11,551 nucleotides of DNA from Bacillota bacterium (GTDB taxonomy: Bacteria > Bacillota > Clostridia > Tissierellales > Peptoniphilaceae). The position numbers and the translations under genes were made by a program. The DNA lies in the NCBI GenBank assembly GCA_023442495.1, contig JAEZZB010000041.1:1-11551 (forward strand), written 5' to 3'. The notes below the pieces were generated by a model. The model searched no databases and was not told the origin of the DNA. It was given only the letters and a program-made list of their open reading frames with translations. Shown here piece by piece: positions 9,701-11,551 of the stretch (within the stretch, counting starts at the first letter, position 1; each line of letters opens with the position of its first letter).

Positions 9701-10333
9701 GAAGGTAAATATGAAAAAGGATCAAATTGGATTAAATTTGATTACAATGGAAAAGAAGCATATGTATATAAATCACTTCTTTCAGATACAATTGATGTTA
9801 AAGGTTTAGTGTCTGTAACTTCAAACATTAGAATGACTCCAAATGGAGATATTGTTGAAACAGCAAAATTTGGTGAAATTGTAAATGGTGTTGTATCAGT
9901 TAATTCTCCAAATTGGATAAAAACGGATAAAGGTTATATATATAAAGATCTAGTAGTTGATACAATTAAAGTAAAGGGCTTAACTATTGTGGCAACAAAT
10001 GTAAGACATACACCAAATGGTCAAATTGTAGGATCACTTGCTAAAGCTGCATATGTAGAAGGAACAGTAAATATAAACAATCCAAATTGGGTAAGAATAA
10101 AATACAATAATAGAGATGCTTATATTTATAGAAGCTTAATTGGCGATACTGTTACAGTAAAATCAATAGTAATAGCCACACTAAATGTAAGACAAAAACC
10201 AAATGGCAAGATACTTGGAACACTAAAAAGTGGTCAATCAGTAAATGGTAAAGTATCAATGAAATATCCAAATTGGGTAGAATTCCAATACAAAGGTCAA
10301 ACAGCATATGTATATAAAATGTATGTCAAATAG
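3749..10333 (+). CDS. Secreted multimodular GH31 glycosidase, probable alpha-N-acetylgalactosaminidase, SH3b-anchored
   Basis: A 2194-residue exported enzyme. A signal peptide (KKLLKK, hydrophobic 9-29, likely cleaved after VYA at about 33) precedes a GH31 N-domain (about 45-280) and barrel (about 283-640). The likely nucleophile is Asp473 in KTDVAW and the likely acid/base is Asp523 in IWTGD; GNPNIGSDMDGIFGG follows at 546-560. GHLNCYNRDGW, DGYGCGFGQNGYE and DGWAGTQR resemble the GH31_18 branch that removes GalNAc from mucin-type glycans. The GH31 assignment is firm; substrate is inferred from remembered motifs. Then come FN3 (933-1012), F5/8C-CBM32-like (1017-1155), a dockerin-like half motif (D1206, N1208, N1210, D1217), a cohesin-like domain (1236-1385), a second F5/8C (1395-1548), Big_2-like (1552-1642), FIVAR (1646-1712), a third F5/8C (1722-1872), FIVAR (1878-1945) and four SH3b repeats (1957-2194). 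There is no LPXTG or C-terminal membrane helix, so the SH3b repeats probably hold it to the wall. Strong ribosome binding site; monocistronic. Confidence 0.88.
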   Translation: MKKLLKKIGLISMASLMLLGPISQIGAGGYVYANETRDNSIQKAELDKNNKNIAYLTYSNGYKSKITFLENGIFRFNIDPSGKFEEYAKPTNKNHIGRIQQQPDDSSIYTKPEIKIETKDQTFDLKVNTTTISFDKNTGKMTVLNGDRIVLEESEPIELTNRSSVQKIIAGDDEYFYGGGTQNGRFSHKGEKIQIVNTNSWVDGGVASPNPFYWSTKGYGVLRNTFQAGNYDFQKTNANEVLTTHSDSEFDAYYFISDSQDVRQIAKDVLNDYYTVTGNAVLLPEYGFYLGHLNCYNRDGWKVYEPGKDRKAPWTLEDGNKYVEFEQRDGYVISEGTWVETLNNERPTVLADKFKGTVNDETYKFSARAVIDGHVNKDMPLAWFLPNDGYGCGFGQNGYEYVGHDMDKKVQAIDANVENLRRFTDYANSYGVQTGLWTQSQLEPSTSPTLQYQKLRDFDKEVKIGGISTLKTDVAWVGPGYSFGLDGLTKAYKVFGEVGKRPNIITLDGWAGTQRYGSIWTGDQVGGNWEYIRFHIPTFIGQSLSGNPNIGSDMDGIFGGQAIIATRDFQFKAFAPQMLDMDGWGALAKKPYYHDAKYNAIIRMYLKLKAQMMPYNYTLAHEATTSLPMVRAMFLEYPNDGNSYNKALTQYQYMWGSNFLVAPVYANTAMNDGGDDVRNNIYLPDKNQIWIDYFSGKQYKGGQILNNYDAPIWKLPLFVKNGSIIPMYEENNNPNPKNDINTKGLDKTKRIVEFYPYGDTSFELFEDDGVSLNVHKKNDKIESVDYGDNVKTLINSKVEGTKATLTINKSEGTYNGYDSNRETTFIVNVSKKPTSVNAQNGQSELQLKEVNSLEEFNKEDNHNVFFYDERPNLNRYTLEDEKEAFSDEIITTPKLYVRLERTDVNENVQIVTLEGFENTGVFDIDEINQDLKVPTLRNEEEKATPTSFVISWDKVDGATSYEIELDGNIHNVGDVSTHKFIDLRYNTDYKVRIRARNNTGYSNWSEIMTIKTLDDPWRNVPYPKNIIWKGGDSWGALNNAFDHDDNTMFHSTGNSIDQEMIVDYGKAYKVDYFKYVPRTNAGNGNVSKMDIYISLDGVYWEKIHDGETDPWTTDAKPKTVKFGDDENPKALRYIKYVPKKTLGGFFSANGLHVYKKDGSSPFTVGSNTERVGISVDDLTNLGNYLAKSINNDPVTFKSQIKDRFADINSNDIYDVYDYAFTQFKANGGTKQTGKVDGNLVFLYDKNKASAGEVFNVTIYGDSLENVNAFGAILTYNKDVAEIVRQDIGAAKQDLVQNSYIAGMEYLSLNTSYENENKGELNIAFVNSGDKPLINGSHELASFKVKANTDIEDINSIFTFDNVMIIGPNYDFKTFDVSNVPTIPDIEGETEVKLTQSDFNITMTNEYFTEDDGTNVQELIQQKSYSGLFDNNLDPNFEFVWKYDGSPHDPQKHKLPATIHLQLKNPQTLDRFILFNRQNLNANGAIGGMQVEFTFEDDTKQSQKIDGAQKSYEVKVEEDKNVKNIDVTVFAGKTGDDMLTLSEIEVYHKDGIKIESISLSEDNKDTLYVGEISEVKANVVSTNNKNPYYTVESEDENVASIIITGTEENIRYLVHAHNPGETTLTFTAKGNDSKTVSYKLTVLEGVNTKELEDEIAKAKELNSYMYTDESYEEFMNVVNDKIKLLQSDSYTKDDIEFATREIRQAYGLLALRTLDESMLINTLENKDVVSVESFTTDASFEDATADKLLDHDDQTYWHNNYTNHEKSTLPQNIVFKLNNEFKLNAIAFLPHSTHKHADVLKVNIELSEDGTEFVNMGSYEFDRENNSLTNRDQFKAMFFTPTNAKFVRFTVLDATPAGKDRYNMSMAEVRFYGEKLLPDVDTILLEEKIKEAETLNQDDYEKTSWEKFKSVYDESVKLLQNAEKTQDEVDKQVTKLTQAINDLKKNIVTPDPDLLETKGFASTKINVRVEPNGPIIGTLDKGSFVEGKYEKGSNWIKFDYNGKEAYVYKSLLSDTIDVKGLVSVTSNIRMTPNGDIVETAKFGEIVNGVVSVNSPNWIKTDKGYIYKDLVVDTIKVKGLTIVATNVRHTPNGQIVGSLAKAAYVEGTVNINNPNWVRIKYNNRDAYIYRSLIGDTVTVKSIVIATLNVRQKPNGKILGTLKSGQSVNGKVSMKYPNWVEFQYKGQTAYVYKMYVK
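9617..10330 (+). repeat. Four tandem SH3b repeats encoded at the 3' end of the GH31 gene
   Basis: Repeats start at residues 1957, 2018, 2077 and 2138 (nucleotides 9617, 9800, 9977, 10160), about 60 residues each. Each has a KG/KS start, a (N)VR..PNG turn, an NW(I/V) pair and a final AYVYK or YIYK strand. This is the bacterial SH3 pattern of cell-wall-binding proteins. Copies have diverged (NVRVEPNG, NIRMTPNG, NVRHTPNG, NVRQKPNG), so the duplication is not recent. A wall-binding role is inferred from the family. Confidence 0.85.
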
Positions 10334-10378
10334 AAAATATATTTAAATGATATATAAATAAGACCTGAGTAAATATTG

Positions 10379-10431
10379 AACTGACCCCAAAAAATTGAAA
10401 TTAAAAATCAATTTTTTGGCGGTCAGTTTTT
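10379..10431 (+). terminator. Rho-independent terminator downstream of the GH31 gene
   Basis: A 20-bp stem pairs 10379-10398 with 10408-10428 around a 9-base A-rich loop, with one unpaired C at 10420. It is followed by a T run that reaches 10431. It begins 45 bases after the TAG stop at 10331-10333. The arms (AACTGACCCCAAAAAATTGA and its near complement) also resemble remembered terminal repeats of IS3/IS150-group elements, so this could be a fused pair of IS ends now working as a terminator. Confidence 0.85.
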
Positions 10432-10439
10432 AGTACCAT

Positions 10440-10481
10440 AAATAGTGTAAGAAAGAAAATTATTTCTATCTTGCACTATTT
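10440..10481. terminator. Second long hairpin with T tail, upstream of the IS110 leader
   Basis: AATAGTG (10441-10447) pairs exactly with CACTATT (10474-10480). The stem continues inward through a G-U pair, AAGA/TCTT, one A-A mismatch and AGAAA/TTTCT to a four-base ATTA loop. Five Ts (10479-10483) follow, so it can act as a terminator. Its tail runs straight into the TATAAT at 10485. Depending on where the IS begins it is either host DNA or an insulator inside the element. Confidence 0.65.
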
Positions 10482-10484
10482 TTG

Positions 10485-10490
10485 TATAAT
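10485..10490 (+). promoter_or_regulatory. -10 box driving the bridge RNA / transposase
   Basis: A perfect TATAAT, with expected start near 10497. The -35 area (10462-10467, ATTTCT) is poor. In IS110 elements the full promoter is often completed only when the ends join in the excised circle, with the -35 supplied by the right end. A weak local -35 is compatible with that model if the element begins between about 10468 and 10484. Confidence 0.5.
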
Positions 10491-10496
10491 GAAGAA

Positions 10497-10645
10497 GTAG
10501 TATGACGAGTCGGTTTTAGGGTTAGAATATCCGTCATAAAAACTGTCATCTACCTTTTCATTATTCATATTCGGTTAAGCAGGTTGGGCAAAACGTCCGT
10601 GTCACGAGCTAAAATGAGTGTAATGGTGCAGGTAGGAACTACAAA
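10497..10645 (+). ncRNA. Candidate IS110 bridge RNA (two guide-loop modules)
   Basis: IS110-group recombinases use a bridge RNA of about 180 nt encoded upstream of the transposase. This interval has the right place, size and folding. Module 1: basal stem 10497-10506 with 10545-10553 (one bulged base), internal loop 10507-10518 and 10533-10544, apical hairpin GGGU-UAGAAU-AUCC (10519-10532). Module 2: basal pairs CTACC (10550-10554) with GGTAG (10631-10635), CATTA (10559-10563) with TAATG (10621-10625), TCAT (10565-10568) with ATGA (10614-10617), then an internal loop and apical hairpin GGGC-AAAAC-GUCC (10586-10598). Modules 1 and 2 would be the target- and donor-binding loops. Pairings are visible; the role is inferred from the family. 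Ends are approximate. A competing stem, TATGACG (10501-10507) with CGTCATA (10532-10538), is possible. Confidence 0.6.
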
Positions 10646-10666
10646 TTAAAAGAAAGAAGGAAAAAC

Positions 10667-11551
10667 ATGATATCCATAGGAATAGATATAGCAAAAGAAA
10701 AGTTTACAGCCTGTGCATTAGAACAAGGTGGTAAAATCATTTGGAAGCCCTTTGATGTTGATCTTAAGAAAACAAAAGTAGAAGAATTTGTAAAGAAACT
10801 AGATTCCTTAAATGAAGAAGTAAAAATAGTCATGGAAGCAACAGGGAAATATCATCTTCCAATCCTCTACGAATTAAAAGACAAAGGATACTTTGTAACC
10901 ATGGTAAATCCTTTAAGAATGAAACAGTTTTGTCGAGTACTCAACTTTAGAAAAGCAAAAAATGATAATATAGATGCTATACAAATAGCAGAATATGGGT
11001 TGATGTACTGGAAAGAATTACAAGAACATAAAGTAGATACCGAAAAATTTAGAACCTTAAAAGAATTAAATAGATCATATCAACACTACATGGAATTAAG
11101 AATCAATCAAATGAACTTCATAGACCAAACGATTAATCAAACATTTCCAGGAATAAAAAAATTAATTCCACATAGTTCAGGAAACTTTTCAAAAGATAAA
11201 CTATTAGATTTCTTAGAAAAATGGTGGCATAAAAATCTAGTTTTAGAAAAAACAGAAGAAAAATTCATAGAAGATTTTAAAAACTGGGCAAAAGAAAAGA
11301 GATACCATCCTAATGCTGAAAAAGCTAAATCCATTTACAAGCTCGCAGAGGAAAGTATCTCAACTCAACCTTCCAATAGTTCATATATAAATACTAGCAT
11401 ACAAGAAGGAATAGAATTGATAAAACATATAAATCAAATTCTATATACTATTTTATCACAAATGATAGAAATTGCCGAGCCATTAGAAGAATATCAAGAA
11501 GCAAAAAAATTCTCAGGAATATCAGATAAATTAGCAGTGCAAATTACAGCA
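10667..11551 (+). CDS. IS110-family transposase, 3' part beyond the window
   Basis: An open frame runs from ATG 10667 to the window edge, giving the first 295 residues with no stop. It begins MISIGIDIAKEKF, the RuvC-like start of IS110 recombinases. The DEDD set is visible: Asp7 (GIDIAK), Glu57 (MEATGKYH), Asp100 and Asp103 (KNDNIDA). VNPLRMKQF at 80-88 is also typical. A coiled, charged middle (about 120-270) leads into FSGISDKLAVQITA at 282-295, the opening of the C-terminal transposase_20 domain that holds the catalytic serine, which is out of view. Family members are about 300-430 residues, so roughly 100 more are expected. AGAAGG at 10655-10660 is six bases before the ATG. No internal frameshift or stop is seen, so this copy may be active. 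It recombines DNA guided by the RNA upstream. Confidence 0.92.
   Translation, partial: MISIGIDIAKEKFTACALEQGGKIIWKPFDVDLKKTKVEEFVKKLDSLNEEVKIVMEATGKYHLPILYELKDKGYFVTMVNPLRMKQFCRVLNFRKAKNDNIDAIQIAEYGLMYWKELQEHKVDTEKFRTLKELNRSYQHYMELRINQMNFIDQTINQTFPGIKKLIPHSSGNFSKDKLLDFLEKWWHKNLVLEKTEEKFIEDFKNWAKEKRYHPNAEKAKSIYKLAEESISTQPSNSSYINTSIQEGIELIKHINQILYTILSQMIEIAEPLEEYQEAKKFSGISDKLAVQITA

Larger units (their letters stand above)
10334..10666 (+). other. 333-bp non-coding interval: GH31 trailer plus IS110 left end
   Basis: The first 45 bases after the GH31 stop are AT-rich with nothing visible. Two hairpins follow (10379-10431 and 10440-10481), then a -10 box (10485-10490), then a GC-richer structured stretch (about 10497-10645) taken as a bridge RNA, and finally the transposase ribosome binding site (AGAAGG at 10655-10660). 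I see no protein gene. Confidence 0.7.
10428..11551 (+). mobile_element. IS110-family insertion sequence, left part only
   Basis: Consists of the non-coding left end, the candidate bridge RNA and the truncated transposase. The right end is outside the window. IS110 elements lack terminal inverted repeats and clear target duplications, so the left boundary cannot be read directly. Position 10428 is a hypothesis from guide-like matches (core GT at 10426-10427); a boundary between 10468 and 10484 is the alternative from the split-promoter model. RNA upstream of the transposase points to the IS110 rather than the IS1111 group. Confidence 0.75.

Noticed and set aside
9617..10330. SH3b repeats considered as a recent tandem duplication
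   Set aside because: The copies differ at most nucleotide positions and only the protein pattern is shared, so they are old, diverged modules rather than a fresh repeat expansion.
10598..10606. CGTG-T-CACG palindrome in the IS110 leader
   Set aside because: A one-base loop cannot form an RNA hairpin, and the bases fall at the apical stem edge and internal loop of the candidate bridge RNA; no independent operator role is supported.
10639..11334. Two minus-strand frames of 64-65 codons over the IS110 region
   Set aside because: They are antisense to the transposase start and middle, whose DEDD motifs clearly define the real frame.

Overview
The window is AT-rich, low-GC DNA with Gram-positive signals: strong GGAGG-type ribosome binding sites, extended -10 promoters (TGnTATAAT), a Gram-positive signal peptide, and FIVAR and SH3b surface modules. 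It looks like a chromosomal segment of an anaerobic host-associated member of the Bacillota. A Tissierellia/Peptoniphilaceae-type organism (Helcococcus, Peptoniphilus, Anaerococcus and relatives) is a reasonable guess, but the sequence alone does not prove it.

Layout. (1) 1-90: AT-rich leader with an extended -10 promoter that ends six bases before the first gene. (2) 91-1473, plus strand: CCA-adding tRNA nucleotidyltransferase with an HD domain, apparently translated from a leaderless mRNA. (3) 1486-1509: one symmetric hairpin acting as a shared terminator for two convergent genes. (4) 1508-3376, minus strand: two-domain NAD+ synthetase (nadE) whose glutaminase half seems to have lost its catalytic cysteine. 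(5) 3377-3748: a 372-bp divergent control region with promoters for both flanking genes, a near-consensus cre/LacI-type operator with a second half-matching site about 51 bp away, and a large imperfect inverted repeat. (6) 3749-10333, plus strand: a 2194-residue secreted glycoside hydrolase of family GH31, closest by motif memory to the alpha-N-acetylgalactosaminidase branch (GH31_18). It carries a long chain of accessory modules (FN3, three F5/8C-CBM32-like, dockerin-like, cohesin-like, Big_2-like, two FIVAR) and ends in four SH3b repeats instead of an LPXTG anchor. (7) 10379-10481: two consecutive strong hairpins. (8) About 10428 to the window end: the left part of an IS110-family insertion sequence, with a roughly 150-nt non-coding segment that folds like a bridge RNA and a DEDD transposase cut by the window end at codon 295.

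The two housekeeping genes (tRNA maturation and NAD synthesis) are functionally unrelated neighbours. The GH31 protein is a stand-alone surface enzyme, probably for host mucin-type O-glycans, with a control region suggesting carbon-catabolite control. The IS110 element sits just downstream of its terminator. The most unusual item is the candidate bridge RNA: two stem-loop modules, each with an internal loop and a small GGG(U/C)...(A/G)UCC apical hairpin. Short guide-like stretches match the sequence at the terminator/IS boundary, and this predicts what should be found at the far end of the element.
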